A stretch of 64,000 nucleotides of DNA from Chitinophagaceae bacterium (GTDB lineage: Bacteria; Bacteroidota; Bacteroidia; Chitinophagales; Chitinophagaceae). The notes under the pieces were generated by a model. The model saw only the letters and a program-made list of their open reading frames with translations. It was not told the DNA's origin and ran no database searches. Below, piece by piece: positions 17,811-25,474 of this stretch. The position numbers and the translations under genes were made by a program. The stretch covers positions 1 to 64,000 of the forward strand of contig JADBXR010000025.1 in the NCBI GenBank assembly GCA_020403425.1, in the 5' to 3' direction. The stretch's first letter is position 1. Each line of letters begins with the position of its first letter.

Positions 17811-18106
17811 AAAACTACATCACAGAATTGAATAAAGCCTTTGAGAGCAGAGTGCGCCTGGGTATCATGTCGATCCTCATGGTGAACGATTTTGTAGATT
17901 TCGGCACACTCAAGGAACAGTTGCAGATCACAGATGGCAATATGGCCAGTCATCTGAGTGCACTCGAAAAACTTCAATACATCGATGTAAAAAAACAATT
18001 TATCGGCAAACGACCCAATACCTCTTATTCTGCAACTCCTTCCGGCAAAAAAGCTTTTATCGAACACCTGGCCGGTCTGGAGAAATTGATCAAACAGTCA
18101 ACCTGA
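17807..18106 (+). CDS. Winged-helix transcriptional regulator
   Basis: A 99-aa DNA-binding protein of the short winged-helix type (HTH_34/ArsR-MarR-like) without a ligand domain. Helices LNKAFESRVRLGIMSILMVND, then DFGTLKEQLQITDGNMASHLSALEKLQYI (recognition helix NMASHLSALEKL), and the wing KKQFIGKRPNTSYSATPSGKKAF are clear. It starts with GTG at 17807, inside GTGA shared with the upstream TGA stop, so it is translationally coupled. It most likely represses the operon from the ACTTTG-N5-CAAAGT palindrome next to the 16825 promoter; this is inferred from position. Confidence 0.85.
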   Translation: MKNYITELNKAFESRVRLGIMSILMVNDFVDFGTLKEQLQITDGNMASHLSALEKLQYIDVKKQFIGKRPNTSYSATPSGKKAFIEHLAGLEKLIKQST

Positions 18107-18151
18107 TACAGCTTCACAGCCATTGCTAAAGCACACCTAAACCTTCACAAC

Positions 18152-19444
18152 ATGGAAACAAACACTGCCGAAATAAAAAGGAGCGTTGAATTCGATGACT
18201 TTAGAGAAAACATTCTCCACAATATCGAAGACCCTGCAGAACTCGAAAAATTATACAGGAAAAACAAGGCGGTCTTTCAAAGGGTATTCAATACACTGTA
18301 TACCGACCTACGTCACAACACCATTGCACAGGTGTGGAACGAAAGGCTGAATTACCAGCAGAACGAATTTTACCCAGGCTCCAGAAAGGACCTTCTTTTC
18401 GTGGTGCTGGCTTCCGTCATGGCCGGACTGATCGCCAACATTCCGGACCTGCCCGGCATGAACAAGGAATTCTTCTTTTCGCGCAACATCGGATTCATTG
18501 TGTTCCCTGTTCTGATAGGCTATTTTTCATGGAAACAAAAAACGGCTCTCCGAACATCAGTATCACAGCTGGTTGTGATACTGGCATCCGTATGTTATAT
18601 CAATCTCCTGCCCGATCATCCCCAAAGCGACACACTGATACTGGCCTGTATTCATCTGCCTGTTTTTTTGTGGACAGTTCTCGGATACAGTTTTGTGGGC
18701 GGCAAGCTTTCCGACAACCAGAAAAAGATCGATTTCCTCCGGTTCAACGGCGACTTTGCTGTGATGACGGCCATCCTGGTACTTTCGGGCATACTGTTCA
18801 CCGGTATCACTTTCGGTCTGTTCGAAATGATCGGATTGCACATACAGGAGTTTTATGCGCAGCACATATTAGCTTGGGGACTGGCAACAATTCCCGTACT
18901 GTCCACCTTCCTGGTTCAGACCAATCCACAACTGGTGAATAAGATCTCTCCCCTGATCGCCAGGATCTTTACACCTGTTGTATTCGTTACACTGTTCGTC
19001 TTCCTGTGTACCATTATCTACACGGGCAAAAATGTATACCATGACAGGAATTTCCTGTTAATGTTCAACGGCCTGCTGATCGCAGTGATGGCCATCATTC
19101 TTTTTTCGGTGTCGGAAGCCACCAAGAACACAGGCAACAGGATCAACCTGTTCTTTTTATTCGGCCTATCGTTATTGAGCATTGTGGTGAACAGTATTGC
19201 GTTATCTGCCATTGCATTCCGTCTTACCGAATTCGGCATCTCACCCAACAGACTGGCCGTATCGGGCGCCAACCTGCTGATCTTTATCAATCTACTAGGG
19301 GTTACGTATCAGCTGCTGCGTGCCTTACAAAATAAGGCCGATGTACAAAAAGTGGAAAATGTAATAGCACGCTTTCTCCCCTTGTATGGGATCTGGGCCG
19401 CTTTGATCACATTTTTACTGCCGCTCATTTTCGGATTTAAATAA
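18152..19444 (+). CDS. DUF4153-like multi-helix membrane protein
   Basis: A 430-aa protein. The first ~85 residues are soluble and acidic (EFDDFRENILHNIEDPAELEKLYRKN), then about eleven to twelve hydrophobic segments follow, starting at DLLFVVLASVMAGLIANIP. The pattern, with FLRFNGDFAVMTAILVLSGILFTGITFGLF and the MFNGLLIAVMAIILFSVSE helix, fits DUF4153 membrane proteins. Function unknown. It is the last and largest gene of the operon, 45 nt after the regulator, and is followed by a very strong terminator. Confidence 0.65.
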   Translation: METNTAEIKRSVEFDDFRENILHNIEDPAELEKLYRKNKAVFQRVFNTLYTDLRHNTIAQVWNERLNYQQNEFYPGSRKDLLFVVLASVMAGLIANIPDLPGMNKEFFFSRNIGFIVFPVLIGYFSWKQKTALRTSVSQLVVILASVCYINLLPDHPQSDTLILACIHLPVFLWTVLGYSFVGGKLSDNQKKIDFLRFNGDFAVMTAILVLSGILFTGITFGLFEMIGLHIQEFYAQHILAWGLATIPVLSTFLVQTNPQLVNKISPLIARIFTPVVFVTLFVFLCTIIYTGKNVYHDRNFLLMFNGLLIAVMAIILFSVSEATKNTGNRINLFFLFGLSLLSIVVNSIALSAIAFRLTEFGISPNRLAVSGANLLIFINLLGVTYQLLRALQNKADVQKVENVIARFLPLYGIWAALITFLLPLIFGFK

Positions 19445-19473
19445 CCGTACTTATCTAAATCGACTCTCCAAAC

Positions 19474-19511
19474 AAAAGAATGGGGCCACTGTACAGTGGC
19501 CCCATTCTTTT
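19474..19511. terminator. Bidirectional terminator, perfect 38-bp palindrome
   Basis: Arms 19474-19492 and 19493-19511 are perfectly complementary (AAAAGAATGGGGCCACTGT in the left arm), with A and T runs at the ends. It separates the convergent DUF4153 and DUF2891 genes. Confidence 0.9.
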
Positions 19512-19533
19512 ATTCTCCGATCGGATAGTCATT

Positions 19534-20643
19534 CTATTTTCCACCACTAATGGCATAAACGGCAAAACTGGCCAGCCAGTGTTCACCACCATAATGCCCC
19601 GAAGCTACTGTAGTCAGGCTCTGGTTCAGGTGTTTTACTGCGGAACTTATCAGGATCTTTCGGCGTCTATCCTTCTTCGGAAGTTGCTGTGCAATACCCG
19701 ACATACACCAGCTTCTGCTAAAACACAAACCATCCAGGTGTACGATCTGCAGGTCTGTTCTGTCAGACACCTGCGGCAGACGCGTAAGGTGAAGCAGGGA
19801 TCGGCTATCCAGCCATTTTCCGAACCAGTCAGTGAAGCCTTTCCTGTCGAGCACTTTCCGCATCAGGTCGGCTTCCATCAGCGATGGCGAGAAGAAGTCC
19901 GCCCCATCCGGCTCCCACACGGTGGGTGCATCCTTGTCTTTTCCAAACAATTGCGTAGCGGCAAGGATGATCTTTTTTTCGAACGCATAATTTTTTGTAG
20001 CACGTGCATAATCCAATGCAAAACTTAATCCAAAAGCTGTGTTACCATGCATGCCCGATCTGTTGGCATAGGTCTGTTTGGGAAGGTAGGCCTCCCATAA
20101 TTTAATGATGGTATCGCACAATGGTTGCAGTGCACTCCGCCATTGACCTGCATCAGGATCGCTCCAGTTCAACAGTTCCTGCTGCAGTTTCAGCACCCAG
20201 GCCCATCCATAGGTCCGTTCAAAACTCCTGCTCAGGGGCGCTTTGAAATATTCTGTCTCGATCTGGATATTTTTAGCGGTAAGCGTCGTATTCAATACTT
20301 TCCGCATCGCCGCCTGTTCGTTCAGATCCGGAAATTGTTTTAACAATCGAACCAGCATCCAGTGCCCGTGAACACTGCTATGCCAGTCGAAACAACCATA
20401 AAAACTCGGATGCTGCTGTATGGGCGTCAGTACCTGGTCACTATCCGAAACCGCTGTGTGATTGATCTTATTGGGATACTGCTGCAGGATACATTTCATG
20501 GGCAACATGGCCAGCTGCGAAGCGCCTTCTTTGGTGAGGCTGAATTGCGTACTATCGGAATTGATGGTATAGAATTTTGTTTGCTGAGCGCTACTGCGAA
20601 CCACTGCAAACAGGGCAAGCAACATGAATAGTTTCTTCATCAA
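19534..20643 (-). CDS. DUF2891 family exported protein
   Basis: A 369-aa protein with a signal peptide (MMKKLFMLLALFAVVRSSAQ). The family signatures are present: HPSFYGCFDWHSSVHGHWML (78-97), the RTYGWAWVLKLQQEL helix, HGNTAFGLSFALDYAR, and EPDGADFFSPSLMEADLMRKVL. The alternating helix layout and conserved H, W, D and E residues suggest an (alpha/alpha)6 barrel as in glycan-processing enzymes, but no activity is established for DUF2891. It is monocistronic. The C-terminal SGHYGGEHWLASFAVYA is also conserved and near a likely active site. Confidence 0.85.
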   Translation of the reverse strand: MMKKLFMLLALFAVVRSSAQQTKFYTINSDSTQFSLTKEGASQLAMLPMKCILQQYPNKINHTAVSDSDQVLTPIQQHPSFYGCFDWHSSVHGHWMLVRLLKQFPDLNEQAAMRKVLNTTLTAKNIQIETEYFKAPLSRSFERTYGWAWVLKLQQELLNWSDPDAGQWRSALQPLCDTIIKLWEAYLPKQTYANRSGMHGNTAFGLSFALDYARATKNYAFEKKIILAATQLFGKDKDAPTVWEPDGADFFSPSLMEADLMRKVLDRKGFTDWFGKWLDSRSLLHLTRLPQVSDRTDLQIVHLDGLCFSRSWCMSGIAQQLPKKDRRRKILISSAVKHLNQSLTTVASGHYGGEHWLASFAVYAISGGK

Positions 20644-20744
20644 GAGTTATTTATGTTGAAGGTACTGATATAATGAATGCGCCTTGTTGTGATGAGGAAA
20701 AGACAATGATCGTTGGACATGGTACCAAGATCTTCTCCGCTCTT

Positions 20745-20773
20745 TTGCATAAATAGTGGAAAATGGTATCTTG
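20745..20773 (+). promoter_or_regulatory. Probable promoter of the VOC gene
   Basis: TTG (20745-20747), 19 nt, then TATCTTG (20767-20773), one base short of TAnnTTTG. It places the transcript start close to the ATG at 20789. Confidence 0.4.
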
Positions 20774-20788
20774 TTGGCAATTCAGTAT

Positions 20789-21136
20789 ATGGCATTATTG
20801 ACCGCCACCCCTATTCTCGCTTATCTTGACCAGCAGGAGACCGTTGCTTTCTACAAAAAGCTGGGATTCACCTGCAATGCCGAATGGCATGGTTACCTGA
20901 TGTTTCAAAGAGACCAGATCAGCATCCATCTATGGTTATGCGATGATGAGAACATACCGAAAAATACGGGGTGTTATATCAACGTGGACCAGATCGAAGA
21001 CCTTTACCAGGAGTGTACAGCATTGGGCATCGTACACCCCAATGGCAAACTGGAAGACAAACCCTGGGACATGCGCCAGTTCAGTATCCTGGACAACAGT
21101 GGCAACATCATCCATTTTGGTCAGAGGCTCGGTTAA
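20789..21136 (+). CDS. VOC (glyoxalase/bleomycin-resistance) family protein
   Basis: A 115-aa protein with the beta-alpha-beta-beta-beta fold of the vicinal oxygen chelate superfamily: ATPILAYLDQQETVAFYKKLGF, EWHGYLMFQRDQISIHLWL, a second module from CYINVDQIEDLYQEC, and the closing MRQFSILDNSGNIIHFGQ. Such small proteins bind bleomycin-like drugs or act as metal-dependent lyases or dioxygenases; the E in FGQ-type ends is replaced here (IIHFGQRLG), so an enzymatic role is doubtful. A GTG start at 20756 is possible, but it lies inside the probable promoter, so the ATG at 20789 is preferred. Confidence 0.82.
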   Translation: MALLTATPILAYLDQQETVAFYKKLGFTCNAEWHGYLMFQRDQISIHLWLCDDENIPKNTGCYINVDQIEDLYQECTALGIVHPNGKLEDKPWDMRQFSILDNSGNIIHFGQRLG

Positions 21137-21174
21137 GCCAACAGTATACCCATAAAGCATAGTACATTTGGCCC

Positions 21175-21819
21175 ATGGTACCCAAAGTTAAAATATGCTG
21201 TATCAGTTCTGTTGAGGAAGCCCGTATGGCGATAGCGCACGGCGCTGCTGCATTGGGTCTGGTAGCTAAAATGCCCAGCGGCCCAGGCCCCATACCGGAT
21301 AACCTGATACTGGAAATAGCCAGAACCGTTCCACCGCCGATCGCCACTTTTATGCTGACAAGTGAAACAGATGCGCAAGCGATCATAGCACACCACACAA
21401 GAACACTTACCAATACCATACAGATCGTTGATGAACTGACAGCGGGTTCTTATGATGAGATCCGAACAGCGATACCTTCCGTAAAACTGGTACAGGTGAT
21501 ACACGTGATGGATGAAGGTTCTGTTGACGAAGCCATCCGGATATCGACACAGGTGGATGCCCTTTTACTCGACAGTGGCAACCCAAAAGCAGCCATCAAA
21601 GAGCTGGGTGGAACAGGACGTACCCATAACTGGCAATTGAGCAGAAAGATCGTGGAACAAACCCGGGTGCCCGTATTCCTTGCCGGCGGTATCCATGCCG
21701 GAAATGTTCAACAGGCCATCAGCGAAGTGGGTCCTTTCGGCATAGACCTTTGCAGCAGTGTCAGAACGGACGGCAAATTGGACCCCATAAAACTGGAGTC
21801 ATTTTTTGCGGCACTGTGA
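21175..21819 (+). CDS. trpF: Phosphoribosylanthranilate isomerase homologue (TrpF-like)
   Basis: A 214-aa (beta/alpha)8 protein that would turn N-(5-phosphoribosyl)anthranilate into the ribulose form in tryptophan synthesis. The N-terminal KVKICCISS matches the KICG-x-T/S start with the general-base cysteine at C8; the general acid is D133 in ALLLDSG; the phosphate-binding ends are FLAGGIHAGNV and GIDLCSSVRTDGKLDP. It differs from classical TrpF in the second cysteine (KICC), in MPSGPGPIPD where the usual SPR motif would be, and in lacking any trp neighbour. It could be a true lone TrpF or a paralogue with another substrate. Confidence 0.75.
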   Translation: MVPKVKICCISSVEEARMAIAHGAAALGLVAKMPSGPGPIPDNLILEIARTVPPPIATFMLTSETDAQAIIAHHTRTLTNTIQIVDELTAGSYDEIRTAIPSVKLVQVIHVMDEGSVDEAIRISTQVDALLLDSGNPKAAIKELGGTGRTHNWQLSRKIVEQTRVPVFLAGGIHAGNVQQAISEVGPFGIDLCSSVRTDGKLDPIKLESFFAAL

Positions 21820-21849
21820 TGGCATCGCTCCCGATTTTATCCGGCAGGA

Positions 21850-22683
21850 TCAGGATGTGAAATCAGCCCCTTCCGTTACAGAAGACCAGGTATCGAAATC
21901 TTTTTTCAGTTCCTCCAGTTTGGCGCGGGCACCTTTCAGTGCAGCTACACCTAATAAAAGACGCATCGGCGGATTCTCTGTTTCGGTCACCTGTATCATG
22001 GCCTTGGCCGCTTTTACCGGATCACCCGGCTGGTTACCGCTATACCCCCTGATATCGCCCATGTTTTTCCAGGCGGTGGTAGCATAATCCTCTATTTTGA
22101 TGCTGGTGTTTTTAGCGGAACGGCCAGCCCAGTCGGTACGGAAACCACTGGGTGCGATCACGGTCACTTTGATACCCAGCGGCGCTACTTCCTTGGCAAG
22201 CGACTCGCTTAAACCGTCTACTGCATATTTGGTGGCATTATAAAAACCAACACCCGGGAAGGAACGCAGTCCGCCGATGGAAGCTACGTTCAGGATATGA
22301 CCACTTTTTTGCCTGCGCATATGCGGTAACACTTCCTGTGTCATCCTGGCAAGTCCAAATACATTGATCTCGAACATCCTTCTCACTTCCGCCTCTTCAC
22401 TTTCTTCAATGGCGCCAAAATAGCCGATACCTGCATTGTTCACCAACACATCGATCCTTCCAAAACGGTCGATGGTACTCTTTACCGCCTGCACGATCTG
22501 CTGTGCATCCGTGACATCCAGCCGGATACTGATGGCTGTATCCGGATAAGCAGCAACGATATCGGCGATGTCCGCCACATTCCTCGCCGTTACGGCAACC
22601 TGATATCCATTGGTAAGTAGTTCTTTTGCCAGCTCTCTTCCAAAACCGGTGGAGCAACCGGTGATCAACCATACTTTTTTCAT
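21850..22683 (-). CDS. Short-chain dehydrogenase/reductase
   Basis: A 277-aa NAD(P)-dependent oxidoreductase. The cofactor motif TGCSTGFG (8-15), NNAG (82-85), catalytic S135, Y148 and K152 (FYNATKYAV) are all present. TGCSTGFG and the FAVTARNV-like strand with an arginine after beta-2 point to NADP, as in the classical SDR group that acts on ketones of varied substrates. The open frame extends 50 codons upstream into the gap after the hydrolase gene; ATG 22683 begins exactly at the Rossmann strand MKKVWLITG. Substrate unknown. Confidence 0.9.
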   Translation of the reverse strand: MKKVWLITGCSTGFGRELAKELLTNGYQVAVTARNVADIADIVAAYPDTAISIRLDVTDAQQIVQAVKSTIDRFGRIDVLVNNAGIGYFGAIEESEEAEVRRMFEINVFGLARMTQEVLPHMRRQKSGHILNVASIGGLRSFPGVGFYNATKYAVDGLSESLAKEVAPLGIKVTVIAPSGFRTDWAGRSAKNTSIKIEDYATTAWKNMGDIRGYSGNQPGDPVKAAKAMIQVTETENPPMRLLLGVAALKGARAKLEELKKDFDTWSSVTEGADFTS

Positions 22684-22748
22684 AGTAATTGTTTTATACG
22701 TTTGTCGGTTGCGTTCTTCCTGTTCCGCACTACAACCTGTATACAAAA

Positions 22749-23903
22749 TTATTTCAAAATAAATGCTTCGTACAAACTGTTGACCGTTTTCCTGATCACC
22801 GTATTGAAGCCGTCGGTATAACCGGGGTGACATCCGTTACTGATGACTACGATCCCAAATTTTTCATCCGGTTGAAAGAACATGGCACTGTACAGTCCGT
22901 AGGCGGAACCTGTATGGCCCGTCAGCGTCTTGCCAGCGATCAGTTTATCTGTCTTCAGCAGGGCCAGTCCGTAGTTCTCTTTGTCCGAAAGCGGTGTCTG
23001 CATATCACGCGCATGTTTTTTGGAAATGATTCTTTTGCCTTTGTACTTGCCCAGCTTGCTGTGCATGATCATATAACGGGCAAGATCACCGGCAGAGATC
23101 TTCATACCACCGGTTGGGGAGAAGACCGGTGTACTGTAGCCCATTTCATACGCTGCGATCTCCTTGCTCCTGGGAGCATAGGCCGCCGGTGAAGCCATGA
23201 ATTTGGTCGAATCAATATTGTATTCGTAGATCGTGGCAAAACGGGCTTTATCCAATGAGTCCACACAATAACCGCCGTAGAGGCCAAGCGGATCGAGTAT
23301 ATGGTGTTTGATGTATTGATCGAACCTTTCACCAGATAGTTTTTCGATCAGGGTTCCCGCCATATTATAATTCAGGTTACAATATTGATAACCGGTTCCG
23401 GGAGCATACTCGTTATAACATTTTTCCCAGTTGGGATTCTTGTCCGGGTTAATGGCATCCAGCGTAAAATACCCCTGGCTATCGTTGATGGAAGATCGGT
23501 GCGACAGGACCATCCTGAGTGTGATGACCTGGTCTGGGAACTTCGGATTCCGAACCCTGAAACCCACCAGTTTACCCATATCCTCCTCCAAAGAAACTTT
23601 TCCGGCCTCCGCCAGCTGCATCATGGCTGTGGCAGTGAATGATTTGGAGATGGAAGCGATACGAAAGATACAGTCATCCGTGAGCGGCTCGTTGCTTTCG
23701 ATATTTTTAAGGCCGAATGAATGTGTGTAGACAACCTGGTTATTCCTGACCACCGCCACAGACAATCCCGCCACTTTCTGTTGTTCCATAATGGTACGGA
23801 TGGCAGCTTCTGCCTTTTCAGGTTGCGCAGATGCTGACCGACTAACACATATGCCCAAAAACAGCATGGAGAAGAACAGGTAAGATACAGATCTGGATCG
23901 CAT
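22749..23903 (-). CDS. Serine hydrolase, class C beta-lactamase/PBP-like
   Basis: A 384-aa exported enzyme with signal peptide (MRSRSVSYLFFSMLFLGICVSRSASA). The three active-site motifs are in order: S84-I-S-K87 (SxxK), Y174-C-N176 (YxN) and H330-T-G332 (HTG, replacing KTG). Proteins with HTG in this place are usually esterases or D-aminopeptidase-like hydrolases rather than true beta-lactamases. It lies 65 nt upstream of the SDR gene in the same direction, so the two may be co-transcribed. Confidence 0.87.
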   Translation of the reverse strand: MRSRSVSYLFFSMLFLGICVSRSASAQPEKAEAAIRTIMEQQKVAGLSVAVVRNNQVVYTHSFGLKNIESNEPLTDDCIFRIASISKSFTATAMMQLAEAGKVSLEEDMGKLVGFRVRNPKFPDQVITLRMVLSHRSSINDSQGYFTLDAINPDKNPNWEKCYNEYAPGTGYQYCNLNYNMAGTLIEKLSGERFDQYIKHHILDPLGLYGGYCVDSLDKARFATIYEYNIDSTKFMASPAAYAPRSKEIAAYEMGYSTPVFSPTGGMKISAGDLARYMIMHSKLGKYKGKRIISKKHARDMQTPLSDKENYGLALLKTDKLIAGKTLTGHTGSAYGLYSAMFFQPDEKFGIVVISNGCHPGYTDGFNTVIRKTVNSLYEAFILK

Positions 23904-23969
23904 AAAAACTAAGGATTTGAGTGGTAAGCTATGTAAAAGATGTGATTTCAGAATATGGCTATCAGCTAC

Positions 23970-24722
23970 TCAGCGTCTGAACAATAGCAGCACACAACCG
24001 ATCAGCGTTAAAACCATGACCATTTTGCGGTAACTGGTATCCTGTATCCTGGCTACCAGTCCGAGTCCGGTATAAAAACCCAGTGCCAGCATGGGTAAGA
24101 GTACCGCATCTACCTGTAAACTTTGTGCATTGATATTTTTCCAGTAAAAGACCTGGAAAGGAAGTTTGAACAGGTTCATGAACAGGAAGACCCAGGCGGC
24201 CGTGCCGATAAAATCGTTCTTCTGCATGCGCATGGCCAGGAAATACAGGTTGGCGAATGCACCGGCAAGGTTACCGATCATGGTGGTGAAACCTGCCGAC
24301 ACACCTGTTGCCACGGCAAACAAAGGATGTGTGGGTACCCGTTTTGATTTACGCAATTCCTGCACCAGTACGATCACAATGGTCAGTACAATGATGAGTG
24401 CCATCAGTTTACGAAAGACCAGTTCATTCATGTCCTTGCCAAAATACACGCCCAGCAAAACACCTACCACCATCCAGGGTGTCAGTTTCCAGAAATGCTG
24501 CCATTGAGCATGTCGATGGTAATACCACACTGCGGCAATATCTGCTGCGCACAATAAGGGCAATACTATACCTGTAGAAGATTTACCCCCGAATACAAAA
24601 GCCATCAGGGTCACACTCAGCATGTCTACGCCCTTCAGGCCCGCTTTACCCAGTCCAATGATAAAAGCCGCCAGCAGGATCATGACCCATTCGGAAAAAG
24701 GAAATAAGGAAAAGATGCTCAT
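23970..24722 (-). CDS. TauE/SafE family membrane transporter
   Basis: A 250-aa membrane protein with about eight helices in two homologous halves: the first contains FIIGLGKAGLKGVDMLSVTLMAFVFG, the second FAVATGVSAGFTTMIGNLAGAFANLYFL, both carrying the glycine-rich repeat of the sulfite exporter TauE/SafE family. Substrates of this family include sulfite, sulfoacetate and other organosulfur anions; none can be named here. The open frame begins six codons upstream at 24740; ATG 24722 (MSIFSLFPF) matches the family start. Divergent from the TetR gene. Confidence 0.85.
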   Translation of the reverse strand: MSIFSLFPFSEWVMILLAAFIIGLGKAGLKGVDMLSVTLMAFVFGGKSSTGIVLPLLCAADIAAVWYYHRHAQWQHFWKLTPWMVVGVLLGVYFGKDMNELVFRKLMALIIVLTIVIVLVQELRKSKRVPTHPLFAVATGVSAGFTTMIGNLAGAFANLYFLAMRMQKNDFIGTAAWVFLFMNLFKLPFQVFYWKNINAQSLQVDAVLLPMLALGFYTGLGLVARIQDTSYRKMVMVLTLIGCVLLLFRR

Positions 24723-24807
24723 GCGATTATAAAGCAACAATTTATCGAATAGTTCGCGTAACGGGTAGGTCTCAATCAGGCTGAAAAATATTTTTTATGG
24801 ATTTTTC

Positions 24808-24866
24808 TTGCCTGTTCCGGTTAGCTGACTATCTTTGTTAACCAAACGGTTAAACTAAATGGTTAA
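24808..24866 (+). promoter_or_regulatory. Promoter and TetR operator of the efflux operon
   Basis: TTG (24808-24810), 19 nt, TATCTTTG (24830-24837): a perfect consensus promoter. Directly after it come TTAACC (24838-24843), AAAC, and GGTTAA (24848-24853), a perfect palindrome, and a third half-site GGTTAA at 24861-24866 that overlaps the ATG. A repressor bound here would block promoter clearance and translation of tetR, an autoregulatory layout. Confidence 0.85.
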
Positions 24867-25467
24867 CGAAGAACAAACAACAGAACAACTGATCCTGTCG
24901 GCAGCCAAAAAGATCTTCTCCACCCAGGGTAAAGACGGCTCTTCCATGCAGGAGATCGCGGATGAGGCCGGCATCAATAAAGCATTGTTACATTATTATT
25001 TCAGGAGTAAGGACCTGTTATTCGAGAAGGTATTTTTTGATGAGCTGCAGAAGTTCTCTCCGATCCTGAAAACCGCGATCGCCTCTGAGGCGCCGTTGTT
25101 CGAAAAAATAGAAAAGCTCTGCGAAACCTATATCCGGATGGCGATCGACAACCCTTATCTCCCGGTATTTGTGATCAGTGAGATCAATAAACAACCTGTG
25201 GTGTTCATTCACCGCATGTTCCAGAATGACCTGCCTGACTTCTATAAATTCAGCATGCAGATAAACCGGGAAGTGGAACTGGGCAACATCAAACCCATTT
25301 TACCACCTCACCTTATCATGAACATCCTGTCCATGTGTGTGTTCCCTTTTCTGATGAAGCCCATGTTCGTTCATGGCATGAAGATCGACAAAGACCTCTA
25401 TGACGAGCTGATGCAGCAAAGAATCAAGGAAGTACCCGCATTCATCATCCAATCAATCAAAAAATAA
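24859..25467 (+). CDS. TetR/AcrR family transcriptional repressor
   Basis: A 202-aa regulator. N-terminal helix-turn-helix: AKKIFSTQGKDGSSMQEIADEAGINKALLHYYFRSKDLLFEKVF (about 15-58), the standard TetR DNA-binding region. The C-terminal ligand domain (60-202) is helical with a bulky hydrophobic end (MNILSMCVFPFLMKPMFV). It is the first gene of the efflux operon and its start codon lies in the operator, so it most likely represses itself and the downstream pump until a drug or bile-like ligand binds. The arrangement mirrors the E. coli ybiH (cecR)-ybhGFSR set. Confidence 0.92.
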   Translation: MVNEEQTTEQLILSAAKKIFSTQGKDGSSMQEIADEAGINKALLHYYFRSKDLLFEKVFFDELQKFSPILKTAIASEAPLFEKIEKLCETYIRMAIDNPYLPVFVISEINKQPVVFIHRMFQNDLPDFYKFSMQINREVELGNIKPILPPHLIMNILSMCVFPFLMKPMFVHGMKIDKDLYDELMQQRIKEVPAFIIQSIKK

Positions 25468-25474
25468 ACCAGTC

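Noticed and set aside
18334..18942. 202-aa plus-strand frame inside the DUF4153 gene
   Set aside because: Out-of-frame shadow of a well-supported membrane-protein gene; rich in R, H and P as expected from the wrong frame.
22684..22833. 50-residue extension of the SDR
   Set aside because: It overlaps the end of the hydrolase gene, and the Rossmann strand begins right at ATG 22683.
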